Source: UBA1858 sp965227695 (GTDB taxonomy: Bacteria; Pseudomonadota; Gammaproteobacteria; UBA4575). From it: a DNA stretch of 64,000 nucleotides. The notes beneath the pieces are model-generated. The model was not told where the DNA came from and did not search any database. It saw nothing but the letters and a program-made list of their open reading frames with translations. Of this stretch, positions 44,264 through 53,819 are shown in pieces. A program made the translations under genes and the position numbers. Position 1 is the first letter of the stretch; the number at the start of each line of letters is the position of its first letter. The stretch spans positions 62,001 to 126,000 of the forward strand of contig OZ245760.1 of the NCBI GenBank assembly GCA_965227695.1. The letters are read 5' to 3'.

Positions 44264-45721
44264 ATGTTAAAACCATCACTCCATTTGCGTGTCGGTCAGT
44301 CGCTGTCAATGACACCCCAGCTTCAGCAGGCAATAAAATTGTTGCAGCTTTCATCGCTGGAGTTACAGCAGGAAATACAACAGATATATGAAACCAATCC
44401 AATGCTGGAAAAAGATGAAGAAAACACATCCGACAAACAGGAGTCTGGCGAAACCATCGATGACTCCACCAGCAGCCTTCCCGCTGAACAGGATATCACC
44501 CAGGCGTCTGACCAGATATCAGAAGACCTGCCAATAGATAGTAACTGGGATGATATCTATCAATCTTCCAATGTATATAGTGAAACCCCGAGAGAACCCC
44601 TGTCGGATATCTATGAAAATGAGAGTGATGACAGCAGTTCACTGCAAGATCATTTGCGCCAGCAAATTGATTTAATTCGGTTAAACGATACTGACCGTAT
44701 TATTGGTATCACACTGATCGATGAAATCGATAATGACGGCTACTTGACTGACAGCATTGAAAATATTTACCAGGGGTTACTGGAAACGTTCCCGGAATTG
44801 GAAATTGACGAGGTCGAAGCAGTCCGCCATCTGATACAACACCTTGACCCAATAGGAACCGCCGCCGTGAACCTGTCGGAGTGTCTGCAAATACAACTCA
44901 ATACACTGCCACCAGATACATGCTTCCTCCAACATGCCAAACAGATTGTCAAACACTATATTGAAGCTCTTGGGAGTCGCAATACCAAACTTATCCAGAG
45001 AAAACTCGATTTAACAGAAAACGAACTTCACAGTGCCATCCTGTTAATCCAGGCTTTAAATCCAAGACCCGGCGCCCAGATTACCAGTAGCCGCACTCAA
45101 TACGTTATTCCGGATGTGACTGTATTCAAGCATGCAAATCAATGGCGAGTAGAGTTAAATGTCGAATCAACGCCAAAGCTGCGAATCAACAATACTTATG
45201 CAGATCTGATTAAACGCGCGGATAGCAGTGCCGATAACCACTACATGAAATCCCAGTTACAAGAAGCGCGCTGGTTTATTAAAAGCCTGCAAAGCCGTAA
45301 CGAAACGTTATTAAGGGTCGCCACTTCCATTGTCGAACACCAGCGGAAGTTTCTCGAATACGGCCCTGAAGCGATGAAACCCCTCGTTCTGAGGGATATT
45401 GCTGAAGAGCTCGAATTGCATGAATCAACAGTCTCCCGTGTGACCACCAGCAAATACATGCACACACCACGTGGTATTTACGAATTCAAGTACTTTTTCT
45501 CCAGTCATGTCGGCACGGCCGACGGGGGGGTTTGTTCCGCGACCGCCATTCGCGCCATGATAAAAAAACTGATAGAAGACGAGAACCACCAGCGGCCGCT
45601 GAGTGACAGCAAATTGGCCCAACTGCTGGATGAAAAAGGCATAAAAGTCGCACGCAGAACAGTGGCCAAATATCGGGAAGCCCTTGCCATCCCCCCATCA
45701 AATGAACGCAAGCATCTGTAA
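44264..45721 (+). CDS. rpoN: RNA polymerase sigma-54 factor
   Basis: A 485-residue sigma-54. Region I starts MLKPSLHLRVGQSLSMTPQL (glutamine-rich, about 1-50), region II is acidic (about 50-120), the core-binding domain follows, then the HTH region LHESTVSRVTTSKYMHTPRG and the RpoN box ARRTVAKYRE (about 464-473). It directs transcription from -24/-12 promoters with enhancer-binding ATPases. Position lptB-rpoN-hpf-ptsN is conserved in gammaproteobacteria. Confidence 0.97.
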   Translation: MLKPSLHLRVGQSLSMTPQLQQAIKLLQLSSLELQQEIQQIYETNPMLEKDEENTSDKQESGETIDDSTSSLPAEQDITQASDQISEDLPIDSNWDDIYQSSNVYSETPREPLSDIYENESDDSSSLQDHLRQQIDLIRLNDTDRIIGITLIDEIDNDGYLTDSIENIYQGLLETFPELEIDEVEAVRHLIQHLDPIGTAAVNLSECLQIQLNTLPPDTCFLQHAKQIVKHYIEALGSRNTKLIQRKLDLTENELHSAILLIQALNPRPGAQITSSRTQYVIPDVTVFKHANQWRVELNVESTPKLRINNTYADLIKRADSSADNHYMKSQLQEARWFIKSLQSRNETLLRVATSIVEHQRKFLEYGPEAMKPLVLRDIAEELELHESTVSRVTTSKYMHTPRGIYEFKYFFSSHVGTADGGVCSATAIRAMIKKLIEDENHQRPLSDSKLAQLLDEKGIKVARRTVAKYREALAIPPSNERKHL

Positions 45722-45954
45722 TAAAACAATTTTTTCCTGACTTGTGAGCTATAACTATTTATGACTTGAGTCAAATTAATCGACATTGGCCACACATTCA
45801 CCAGCCATGCTACGTTATCATGTCACAGCAGAAGGGAGCAGGCAGCACGGACTGCAAAACATAATCTTCAGCGAAATACAACTGGCGTTGTATCATCATG
45901 GGGGTTATAAATATACTTTGAATTAACCTTTAATTCACATACATGGAGGGATCA

Positions 45955-46275
45955 ATGCAGATAGAACTTACTGGGCACCATCTCGAAATTACACCAGCTA
46001 TTCGCAACTTCGTTCACGAAAAATTCAAGCGCCTGGAAAGACACTTTGACCATGTCATCAACACACACGTTGTATTGTCCGTTGAAAAGATTCGCCACCA
46101 GGCCGAGGCATCTATGCTGGTCAGCAGAAATAAAATTTTTGCCAACGCAACCGCCGATGATATGTATGTTGCCATTGATGAACTCATCAATAAGCTTGAC
46201 CGCCAGATCGTCAAACACAAAGAAAAAACCAAGGACCATCATAACCACGAAGGGATGCACCGCAACCTGACGTAG
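45955..46275 (+). CDS. hpf: ribosome hibernation-promoting factor, short form
   Basis: A 106-residue ribosome-binding stationary-phase factor. Start MQIELTGHHLEITPAIRNFV is preceded by GGAGGG (45944-45949), which selects ATG 45955. Conserved ADDMYVAIDELINKLDRQIVKHKEK lies at about 62-86 (given here by its ends). Short form without the dimerising C-terminal domain, so 100S formation would need RMF. Confidence 0.95.
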   Translation: MQIELTGHHLEITPAIRNFVHEKFKRLERHFDHVINTHVVLSVEKIRHQAEASMLVSRNKIFANATADDMYVAIDELINKLDRQIVKHKEKTKDHHNHEGMHRNLT

Positions 46276-46304
46276 GCCCCAATCGTCCAAACCTGATAGA
46301 AATT

Positions 46305-46781
46305 ATGGAAAATACTTCGCTCGCTCGCTACCTGGAGGCAGGCCGAATACTGCTGTTAGATGAAATTAGCAGTAAAAAGCGAGTGTTTGAGTTGCTTGGA
46401 GAACTGCTTGTTAAAGATCTGCCAAATATCCAGGCAACTCATGTGAGCGCAGCCCTGCAGGCAAGGGAGCGCCTCGGTTCTACAGCGCTTGGAGAAGGTG
46501 TGGCCATACCACACTGCCGCATCGACAGCATAAGCGAGATTCGCTGTGCCGTAATCAAGCTCCATCAAGGCGTTGACTTTGATGCTCCGGATAACCAGGA
46601 TGTTGCGCTTTTCTATGCGCTCATGGTCCCGGAGGAGGCTACAGATGAGCACCTGAAAACCCTCGGCCTGCTTGCTGAATACTTATCCAAGCAAGAAAAC
46701 CGCAACAAACTGAGGCAGTGTGAAACGGCAGATGAATTACTAGACATATTTGCAGAAACCTCTGATAAGCATGCCGCATAA
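46305..46781 (+). CDS. ptsN: nitrogen-regulatory PTS IIA protein
   Basis: A 158-residue EIIA-Ntr. The phospho-acceptor His is in GEGVAIPHCRID (about residue 69), with VDFDAPDNQDVALFYALMVP following. It receives phosphate via EI-HPr type proteins and regulates potassium and nitrogen/carbon balance by protein binding. All PTS partners needed for phosphorylation are encoded within the next 4.5 kb. Confidence 0.95.
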   Translation: MENTSLARYLEAGRILLLDEISSKKRVFELLGELLVKDLPNIQATHVSAALQARERLGSTALGEGVAIPHCRIDSISEIRCAVIKLHQGVDFDAPDNQDVALFYALMVPEEATDEHLKTLGLLAEYLSKQENRNKLRQCETADELLDIFAETSDKHAA

Positions 46782-46842
46782 TACTGGCAGTCTGTAGCTA
46801 TCACGCTTAGACTACGCGCTGTAATTCAATCATGCTGACCAG

Positions 46843-47787
46843 ATGGCAGACAAGACAACACCACAATCCATCCTAGACTCACTAAGCGGCGAGCTTGAGC
46901 TTTCTATATGGTACGGTGAAGAGTTTGTTGATCACCCTTTCTCGCATCACAGTTTCAATGACGACTCCGCCACACTGGTTGGCTATTTTAATTTAATTCA
47001 CTCAAGCCAGGCACAGATACTCGGCAATGTTGAGTTAAACTATTTAAATTCACTCAGCAATCAAGAAAAACAGCGCGCTTACGAACGCCTGTTTGGTCGC
47101 GACACTATTGCTATTTTTTTTACAGACTGCCTAATGCCACCTTTGGAACTAAAGTCTTTGGCTGATAAATACAAAGTTCCAATCTTTTGTTCCAATGTTT
47201 CATCTACCGGCGTAATTACCCATTTGCGATATTTCTTATCGCGCGCACTTGCCGATAAAGTAACGCTACATGGTGTTTTCATGGAAGTCAGCAGTCTGGG
47301 CGTGATGCTTACCGGAGAAAGTGGACTGGGTAAAAGTGAACTGGCGCTGGAGCTTGTGACCCGGGGACACCGGTTAATTGCTGATGACGCTCCGGAATTC
47401 ATGCGTATCGCCCCTGATATCATCATGGGCTCGTGTCCACCTCTGTTGAGAAACTTTCTCGAAGTGAGGGGTCTCGGAGTTCTGAACATCCGCAAAATGT
47501 ATGGTGACAGCGCGATAAAATTCAGCAAGTATCTTCGCTTAATTATTCATCTGACGGCGATGCAGTCTATTCCCAAATCAGAAGACCGCTTATCAACACC
47601 ACAACTTAAAAAAAATGTTCTCGGACTTGAGATACCTGTTATCAGGGTCCCTGTCGCGGCGGGCAGGAATCTCGCGGTGATGACCGAGGCTGCGGTACGA
47701 AACCATCTGCTGACGCTGAAAGGGTATAATGCGGCAGATAACTTTATTCGCCTGCAACAGGAATCCATCAAAAAAGCGTCGTCATGA
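46843..47787 (+). CDS. hprK: HPr kinase/phosphorylase
   Basis: A 314-residue bifunctional enzyme phosphorylating HPr on Ser46 and reversing it. The Walker A is GESGLGKSE (about 155-163), HRLIADDAPEF supplies the acidic site, and the signature is FLEVRGLGVLNI (about 205-216). The N-terminal domain (1-130) is the usual MurF-like fold. Absent from enteric bacteria but found in several other Proteobacteria. It overlaps rapZ by 4 nt. Confidence 0.95.
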   Translation: MADKTTPQSILDSLSGELELSIWYGEEFVDHPFSHHSFNDDSATLVGYFNLIHSSQAQILGNVELNYLNSLSNQEKQRAYERLFGRDTIAIFFTDCLMPPLELKSLADKYKVPIFCSNVSSTGVITHLRYFLSRALADKVTLHGVFMEVSSLGVMLTGESGLGKSELALELVTRGHRLIADDAPEFMRIAPDIIMGSCPPLLRNFLEVRGLGVLNIRKMYGDSAIKFSKYLRLIIHLTAMQSIPKSEDRLSTPQLKKNVLGLEIPVIRVPVAAGRNLAVMTEAAVRNHLLTLKGYNAADNFIRLQQESIKKASS

Positions 47788-48644
47788 GAATCCTCATTAT
47801 TACTGGCCTGTCTGGTTCGGGCAAATCTGTCGCCCTAAACACTCTGGAAGACGATGACTTTTATTGCGTCGATAACCTTCCGGTATCATTACTCCCAACA
47901 CTGATTAACCAATGCCTGGAAGAAGAGAAACAGTATCATGAGAAAATTGCCATCGGGATTGATTCAAGGTCGGGCAATGCCAGCATTGACAAGTTAATTG
48001 ATATTGTTCAAACCCTAAAAAATGATAATGTCCCTGTTGAAGTACTTTTTTTCAGTGCCGAAATCAATACACTCATCAAAAGATTCAGCGAAACACGTCG
48101 CAAGCATCCCTTAACCGCTCAGGATGTGCCACTAATCAAGGCAATTCACCTTGAGAAAGAAATGCTTAACAAAATTGCCGATTATGCAGATTTAAACATC
48201 GACACGACAAAAACCAATGTGCGCCAACTACGCGCACTTGTTAACAAGGTCGTTGCAAACAAATCCTCCGGCGACCTGACCATCGTGCTCCAGTCATTTG
48301 GTTTCAAGCACGGTATTCCGAATGATTCCGATTTTATGTTTGATGTACGCTGTTTACCTAACCCTTACTGGCAACCCAATTTGCGCCATTTGTCAGGCAA
48401 AGATACTGCCGTAATGAATTATCTGGGTTCATATAGCGAAGTTGACCGCATGATTCAGTCAATTATTGATTTCATGCAGACATGGATACCTTTATTTGAG
48501 CAAGAGAATCGAAGTTACCTGACTGTTTCTATTGGCTGTACAGGTGGTCATCACCGTTCCGTGTACTGTATCAACCAAATCGCTCATCAATTAGGCAAGA
48601 GCATTCATCAGCCAATCACCGTGCGACACAGGGAGTTTGAGTAA
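47784..48644 (+). CDS. rapZ: RNase adapter protein RapZ
   Basis: A 286-residue nucleotide-binding protein. Walker A GLSGSGKSVAL (about 8-18), DNLPVSLL, FSETRRKHPL and the C-terminal SIGCTGGHHRSVY (about 254-266) are intact. In E. coli it delivers GlmZ sRNA to RNase E and controls glucosamine-6-phosphate synthesis; the target here is not known. It lies between hprK and EIIA-Man. Confidence 0.96.
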   Translation: MRILIITGLSGSGKSVALNTLEDDDFYCVDNLPVSLLPTLINQCLEEEKQYHEKIAIGIDSRSGNASIDKLIDIVQTLKNDNVPVEVLFFSAEINTLIKRFSETRRKHPLTAQDVPLIKAIHLEKEMLNKIADYADLNIDTTKTNVRQLRALVNKVVANKSSGDLTIVLQSFGFKHGIPNDSDFMFDVRCLPNPYWQPNLRHLSGKDTAVMNYLGSYSEVDRMIQSIIDFMQTWIPLFEQENRSYLTVSIGCTGGHHRSVYCINQIAHQLGKSIHQPITVRHREFE

Positions 48645-48648
48645 ATAC

Positions 48649-49047
48649 ATGCCAGTAGGGGTTCTAATCATTACACATGGCGATATTGGAGAAGAATTGT
48701 TGCGCACCGCAACCTCCACGCTTGGTGGCAGCCTTCCGCTGCAATGTCGTGCATTGTCTATTGCTCCATCGTGTGATCCTGATCAGCAGCATGAAAAAGC
48801 ACTTGCGATCATCTCGTCACTAAATGATGGTAGTGGCGTTTTAATATTAACCGACATGTTCGGCTCGACACCGAGCAATATTGCCAACCGTCTAAAACAG
48901 CAAAACGACGTCGAAGTAATCGCCGGGGTCAACCTGCCCATGTTTATTCGCATTTTAAATTATCCTGACGCGGACTTGAGCGAAATGAAACAAAAAGCGT
49001 TATCAGGCGGGCATGATGGCATCATTTCATGCAACGAGGGGAATTAA
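48649..49047 (+). CDS. PTS EIIA of the mannose/fructose type (regulatory)
   Basis: A 132-residue EIIA-Man domain protein. The phospho-His is in VLIITHGDIGEELL (residue about 9), and ILTDMFGSTPSNIANRL is the conserved second motif. No EIIB, C or D transport genes are present, so it is probably part of a regulatory phosphorelay as in other proteobacterial hprK loci. ATG 48649 is preferred; GGGAG lies upstream. Confidence 0.93.
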   Translation: MPVGVLIITHGDIGEELLRTATSTLGGSLPLQCRALSIAPSCDPDQQHEKALAIISSLNDGSGVLILTDMFGSTPSNIANRLKQQNDVEVIAGVNLPMFIRILNYPDADLSEMKQKALSGGHDGIISCNEGN

Positions 49048-49051
49048 AAGG

Positions 49052-49321
49052 ATGTTAGAAGACCAGGTAACGATTTGCAACAAACTCGGCTTACATGCAC
49101 GCGCCGCAGCCAAGTTTGTCGCCGCAGCAAGTGAATTTGAGTCTGAGATTGAAGTAGAAAAGGATGGCAAACGTGTAAACGGTAAAAGTATTATGGGAGT
49201 AATGATGCTTGCGGCCAGCAAGGGCACAACCATCACCCTTTTTATCGAAGGCAATGACGCGCAGGCTGCCATGACCACAATCAAACAGCTTGTGCTTGAT
49301 CGTTTCGGAGAGGACGAGTAA
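49052..49321 (+). CDS. phosphocarrier protein HPr/NPr
   Basis: An 89-residue HPr. The EI-dependent site His is in LGLHARAAAKF (about residue 15), and the regulatory serine is in GKSIMGVMML (about residue 46), which matches the presence of hprK. ATG 49052 follows AAAAGG and GAGGGG. It links EI to EIIA-Ntr and EIIA-Man. Whether ptsH or npr is the better name is open. Confidence 0.95.
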   Translation: MLEDQVTICNKLGLHARAAAKFVAAASEFESEIEVEKDGKRVNGKSIMGVMMLAASKGTTITLFIEGNDAQAAMTTIKQLVLDRFGEDE

Positions 49322-49343
49322 CTTCATACCAGTAGAAAATCAT

Positions 49344-51077
49344 ATGGCATTAATAATTAGCGGTCTGGGTGTTTCAAGAGGTATTGCCATCGGCAATGTC
49401 CATCTGCTACTTCGCAGTTCCCTCGAAGTCTATGAGCGAACCTTACACCCGGACGAGATAAATGCTGAAGTCAAACGCTTTAAGTCTGCTGTTGACCGGG
49501 CGGGCAAACAATTGCATAAGATTCAGGATTCGATCCCATCTGAAGCCCCCAAAGAAATTGCTTCTTTTATCGAATCTCATCTGTTAATGCTGAATGATTC
49601 GATGTTATCCAAAGCGCCCATTGATATTATCAAGGAGGTTTACTGTAATGCCGAATGGGCATTGAAACTCCAGCGAGATAAGCTGGTCGCTGTATTTGAG
49701 CAGATGGAAGATGAGTATCTGCAAACCCGCCAGAATGATATAGACCATGTCATCAACCTCATCCAGAAAATGCTTTTCGACCAGCAATACGAAGTTGAAA
49801 AAGAAATACAGACATTGCGTGGCTCGATTATTGTTGCAGATGACTTAACACCTGCCGACACAGTCGTTCTACAACATCAGAATATCGCCGGGTTTGTCAC
49901 TGAACTTGGCGGGCCATTATCTCATACGGCCATCATTGCCAGAAGCCTGGGGATACCGGCAATTGTTGGTATGCAGGATGCCCGTCAGCTATTAAAAGAA
50001 AATGAACAAATAATTATCGATGGCACTGAAGGCATGGTGCTGGCGGGTGTTGATGATAAAACCATCAAAGAATATCGCTCCAAGCAAAAGGAGCAGAGAC
50101 AGGCACGGCGACAGCTGGAATCGTTACGGGATGTTGAGGCTAAAACCAAAGACGGAGTGAAAATCAACCTGCAGGCAAATATTGAATTGACTGATGACAT
50201 AAAAGCCCTTAAGCACAGCGGTGCCAAAGGGGTTGGTTTATACCGCACCGAGTTTTTATATATTGACCGCGATGAACCAGCATCTGAAACCGAACAGCTA
50301 AACGCATACAAAAAAGTCATTCGCGCCCTAAAAGGCAGCCCAGTCACTATCCGCACTCTGGATCTGGGTGCAGAAAAAGAATTTGATCCCAAGTATAAAG
50401 GCCCCCTGGTACAAAATCCGGCACTTGGTTTAAGAGGTTTACGACGCTCGCTGAAAGATACTGAATTATTTAAATTACAGCTTCGTGCGATTCTGCGTGC
50501 CTCGGCACATGGGCCTGTTCGTGTCATGTTCCCGATGATAACCAGTCATGAAGAATTAATGTCCTCTTTAAGTATTCTGGACCAGGCCAAACGCGAACTA
50601 AAAGAAGAAGACAAGGAATTTGATAACGATATCCCGGTGGGCGTGATGATTGAGGTCCCTGCTGCCGCCCTGGTCGCCAATCGCCTGGCAAAACAACTCG
50701 ATTTCCTGTCTATAGGCACTAATGACCTGATTCAGTACACCCTGGCAATTGACCGTATCGATGAGTCCGTCAATTATCTATACGATCCGCTCCATCCGGC
50801 GGTTCTAAAATTGATTCATCTCACTTTAAGAGCCGGCCTGCAGGCAAAAATTCCGGTGTCTATGTGCGGAGAAATGGCGGGTGATCCGCGCTATACACGC
50901 CTGCTCCTGGGAATGGGGTTAAGAGATTTTAGTGCTCATCCTGCCACCATACTCGATGTAAAATCCATAATTAATGACAGCTCAATAAAAAACCTCGAAC
51001 CGCAATGCAAACGTATACTCAGTTCAGCGACACGACCAGATAAAATTCACACACTGGTTGAACAATTGAATGAATAA
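49344..51077 (+). CDS. ptsI: phosphoenolpyruvate-protein phosphotransferase (Enzyme I)
   Basis: A 577-residue EI passing phosphate from PEP to HPr. The active-site His is in LGGPLSHTAIIARSLGIPAI (about 185-204). The C-terminal PEP-binding barrel shows GVGLYRTEFLY, VTIRTLDLGAEKE, NPALGLRGLR, VMIEVPAAAL, FSIGTNDLIQY-like FLSIGTNDLIQYTLA and VSMCGEMAGDP. No N-terminal GAF domain, so it is not the PtsP form. ATG 49344 (MALIISGLGVSRG) is chosen. Confidence 0.96.
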   Translation: MALIISGLGVSRGIAIGNVHLLLRSSLEVYERTLHPDEINAEVKRFKSAVDRAGKQLHKIQDSIPSEAPKEIASFIESHLLMLNDSMLSKAPIDIIKEVYCNAEWALKLQRDKLVAVFEQMEDEYLQTRQNDIDHVINLIQKMLFDQQYEVEKEIQTLRGSIIVADDLTPADTVVLQHQNIAGFVTELGGPLSHTAIIARSLGIPAIVGMQDARQLLKENEQIIIDGTEGMVLAGVDDKTIKEYRSKQKEQRQARRQLESLRDVEAKTKDGVKINLQANIELTDDIKALKHSGAKGVGLYRTEFLYIDRDEPASETEQLNAYKKVIRALKGSPVTIRTLDLGAEKEFDPKYKGPLVQNPALGLRGLRRSLKDTELFKLQLRAILRASAHGPVRVMFPMITSHEELMSSLSILDQAKRELKEEDKEFDNDIPVGVMIEVPAAALVANRLAKQLDFLSIGTNDLIQYTLAIDRIDESVNYLYDPLHPAVLKLIHLTLRAGLQAKIPVSMCGEMAGDPRYTRLLLGMGLRDFSAHPATILDVKSIINDSSIKNLEPQCKRILSSATRPDKIHTLVEQLNE

Positions 51078-51122
51078 ACTGGTATATAAATTAGCCATCT
51101 AACCTCTCACCGTGACAAGTTC

Positions 51123-51170
51123 AAGTGAGCGGCGGATGACACGCCTGCATAAAATGGACTCACTTTTTTT
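51123..51170 (+). terminator. probable Rho-independent terminator after ptsI
   Basis: A base stem AAGTGAG/CTCACTT with an inner GGCG/CGCC helix, followed by a run of six T. It separates the PTS unit from mgtE, which has its own 60-nt leader. Confidence 0.6.
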
Positions 51171-51232
51171 GTTATCATAAAGGTCCCGGCTACACTGATA
51201 GCCAGCATACTTAATGTTTTCCCGGACTTTTT

Positions 51233-52579
51233 ATGTCAGATAACGCATCACGTGATAACCTGCAGATCATTTCTGAAGCACTCGACTCTGGTGAGATGCA
51301 ACGTGCAGCACGTATTCTAAATGCGTTCCATCCCGCAGAAATAGCCCACTTACTAGAATCACTACCACAATCCCAGCGCATGTTCATCTGGAATATGCTG
51401 GATCATGATGATGACGGTGAAATTCTGTTGCATGTTGGTGATGAGGTACGCAGTGGCCTGATTGAGGTCATGAACAAAGACCAGCTTATCTCTGCAACAG
51501 AAGGGCTCGACCTCGATGATCTTGCCGACCTGTTAGCTGACTTGCCAAGTGCTGTCACTGAGACAGCACTCAATAACCTAGATACCAGCGACAGGCTACG
51601 CCTTCAATCCGTACTATCATTTGACGAACACAGTGCCGGCGGTTTAATGAACACGGATACTGTGACTGTGCGCAAAGATATTACACTGGATGTCGTACAG
51701 AGGTATCTGCGCATGAGACAGCATTTACCTCGCCACACGGACAGTTTATTTGTCGTAGACCGCTACGAACACTATCTTGGCACACTGGCACTGACAGACG
51801 TGATAACTAACGATTCATCGACGCTGGTGAGTGATGTCATGGAAGCAAGTGTTGAACCCATTCTGGCGACAACGGAGGATAATGAAGTTGCAAAAATATT
51901 CGAAAACCTGGATTTAATATCTGCACCGGTCGTTGATGAAAATAACCGTCTGTTGGGCCGCATCACCATAGATGATGTTGTCGACGTTATTCGTGATGAA
52001 GCCGAGCACTCGGTAATGAGTATGGCTGGACTAAATGAAGAGATTGATTTATTTGCTCCCATCACCAAGTCAACAAGGCGTCGTGCCTTATGGCTTGGCG
52101 TCAACATGTTAACTGCATTTCTGGCAGCCTGGGTAATCAGTCTTTTTCAGGGCACACTTGAAAAAATTATCGTGCTGGCTGTTCTCATCCCGGTTGTCGC
52201 CAGTATGGGTGGTATCGCCGGCAGCCAAACATTGACAATCGTTATCCGCGGACTGGCGCTCAAACAAATTGGTAAAAGCAATTCCAGAGTATTGCTTTTC
52301 AAGGAACTCGGTATTGGTATGCTCAACGGTTTATTATGGTCAGCGGTGGTTGCCTTAATAGCAATACTGTGGTTTCACGATTTACAGCTCGGCGGAATTA
52401 TTGCTCTGGCCATGATGGCAAATTTAATCTGCGCCGGACTTGCCGGAGTGCTGATTCCAATTGCACTGCGTAAATACGGTATTGATCCTGCGTTGGCGGG
52501 CGGCGTGGTGCTAACTACAATTACTGACGTCGTCGGAATATTCGCCTTCCTGGGCCTGGCTACCTGGTTTTTACTGTAA
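51233..52579 (+). CDS. mgtE: MgtE-family magnesium transporter
   Basis: A 448-residue channel-like Mg2+ transporter. Cytoplasmic N domain (about 1-130; HPAEIAHLLESLP), two CBS domains (about 135-255; FDEHSAGGLMNTDTVTV) and five membrane helices (about 285-448) with VPVVASMGGIAGSQTLTIVI-type pore sequence (here LIPVVASMGGIAGSQ) and the C-terminal ALAGGVVLTTITDVVG. CBS and N domains gate the channel with Mg2+. Confidence 0.96.
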   Translation: MSDNASRDNLQIISEALDSGEMQRAARILNAFHPAEIAHLLESLPQSQRMFIWNMLDHDDDGEILLHVGDEVRSGLIEVMNKDQLISATEGLDLDDLADLLADLPSAVTETALNNLDTSDRLRLQSVLSFDEHSAGGLMNTDTVTVRKDITLDVVQRYLRMRQHLPRHTDSLFVVDRYEHYLGTLALTDVITNDSSTLVSDVMEASVEPILATTEDNEVAKIFENLDLISAPVVDENNRLLGRITIDDVVDVIRDEAEHSVMSMAGLNEEIDLFAPITKSTRRRALWLGVNMLTAFLAAWVISLFQGTLEKIIVLAVLIPVVASMGGIAGSQTLTIVIRGLALKQIGKSNSRVLLFKELGIGMLNGLLWSAVVALIAILWFHDLQLGGIIALAMMANLICAGLAGVLIPIALRKYGIDPALAGGVVLTTITDVVGIFAFLGLATWFLL

Positions 52580-52768
52580 TCAACAATACAGCGTTAACCA
52601 CTAAAAGTGATTAATGAACCTGCTAACGCGTTGTTAATACGCATCATTACGCGATTCCTCTTTACTTGCTGTGAATCCAGCCCCAGCAAATGTGGATGAT
52701 CGATTAAAGGTTGTTAGTCCGCAGGTCGCCAGCACGCGCCGCATCGTGTAAAAAATATGTTTAGGTGA

Positions 52769-53335
52769 TCAGGCTTTTGGCAGGGTGACGCCTGTCTGCC
52801 CCTGATACTTACCTCCACGATCTTTATAGGACGTTTCACAGGGCTCGTCTGACTCAAAAAACAGCATTTGTGCAACCCCTTCATTTGCATAAATTTTTGC
52901 TGGCAGTGGTGTTGTATTCGAAAACTCGAGCGTGACATGTCCTTCCCATTCCGGCTCAAGCGGGGTCACATTGACAATAATTCCACAACGCGCATAAGTC
53001 GATTTGCCCAGACAAACCGTCAATACTGACCTTGGTATGCGAAAATATTCAACTGTACTTGCAAGCGCAAAAGAATTGGGTGGAATAATACAAACGTCTC
53101 CCTCGAAATCGACAAAACTGTCAGATGCAAACGCTTTGGGGTCAACGACTGCTGAATTAATATTGGTAAAGATTTTAAAATGGGTAGAGCAACGTACATC
53201 GTAACCATAGCTAGATGTACCGTAGGAGATGATTTTCTCATCATTGACATGTTTTATCTGGCCTGCGACGAATGGCTGGATCATCTCCTGCTGTTGCGCC
53301 ATTTGCCGGATCCAGCGATCAGACTTTATTGACAT
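52769..53335 (-). CDS. dcd: dCTP deaminase
   Basis: A 188-residue trimeric enzyme making dUTP from dCTP. SIKSDRWI start, SYGYDVRCS, FVDFEGDVCIIPPNSFALAS, CLGKSTYARCGIIVNVTPLEPEWEGHVTLEFSN (seen at about 110-142, named by its parts SxYARCG and PLEPEWEGH), and the C-terminal YKDRGGKYQGQTGVTLP. Last of the mrp-LEA-dcd minus-strand set, 6 nt after the lipoprotein gene. Confidence 0.96.
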   Translation of the reverse strand: MSIKSDRWIRQMAQQQEMIQPFVAGQIKHVNDEKIISYGTSSYGYDVRCSTHFKIFTNINSAVVDPKAFASDSFVDFEGDVCIIPPNSFALASTVEYFRIPRSVLTVCLGKSTYARCGIIVNVTPLEPEWEGHVTLEFSNTTPLPAKIYANEGVAQMLFFESDEPCETSYKDRGGKYQGQTGVTLPKA

Positions 53336-53341
53336 ATTTAT

Positions 53342-53809
53342 TTACAGTGGTGTCAGAAAAGGTAACTTAAAATCCCCTTTTTTACTAAACGGGATTGCAT
53401 GACTAAAAATGGAGGTTTTTATGCTTCCTTTAACCATATAGTCCGCCGTTCCTGTGGCCAACACGTCGGGCAGTGTTTGTATTATCCCGAGATAGGAAAA
53501 CCGCACCGGTAATTCGATGGTCTTACGTCCATAAGCAGGCACTGCAATTGACTGGTTGTCCTGTCCTGTCACCAGGCTGTTGCCCGATACAAACAGCTCA
53601 TAACTCAGACCCCGTGCAGATAATGCCCTGTCATTCGGGTTATCAATATCCAGCGCGACGATGGCATCGACCCCTCCCAAAGTGGCATCGATCACCTGCA
53701 AGTCGCGCACCTGGACTTTAGGCTCCACCAGTGGCTTGGACAGGGGACCGCTACAGCCGGCACTGAAAAAAACCAGCGCGAAACACATTGCGATTTGGCG
53801 AATCTGCAT
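53342..53809 (-). CDS. LEA14-like (LEA type 2 / WHy domain) lipoprotein
   Basis: A 155-residue lipoprotein. The signal ends in the lipobox FFSAGC (Cys about 20). A single LEA_2/WHy beta-sandwich follows, with VRDLQVIDATLGGVDAIVALDIDNPND split over residues 34-60. These domains are linked to desiccation or stress tolerance and membrane association. I chose ATG 53809, 10 nt after the mrp stop; the longer frame extends into mrp and lacks a signal peptide at its start. Confidence 0.85.
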   Translation of the reverse strand: MQIRQIAMCFALVFFSAGCSGPLSKPLVEPKVQVRDLQVIDATLGGVDAIVALDIDNPNDRALSARGLSYELFVSGNSLVTGQDNQSIAVPAYGRKTIELPVRFSYLGIIQTLPDVLATGTADYMVKGSIKTSIFSHAIPFSKKGDFKLPFLTPL

Positions 53810-53819
53810 AATGTTTGCG

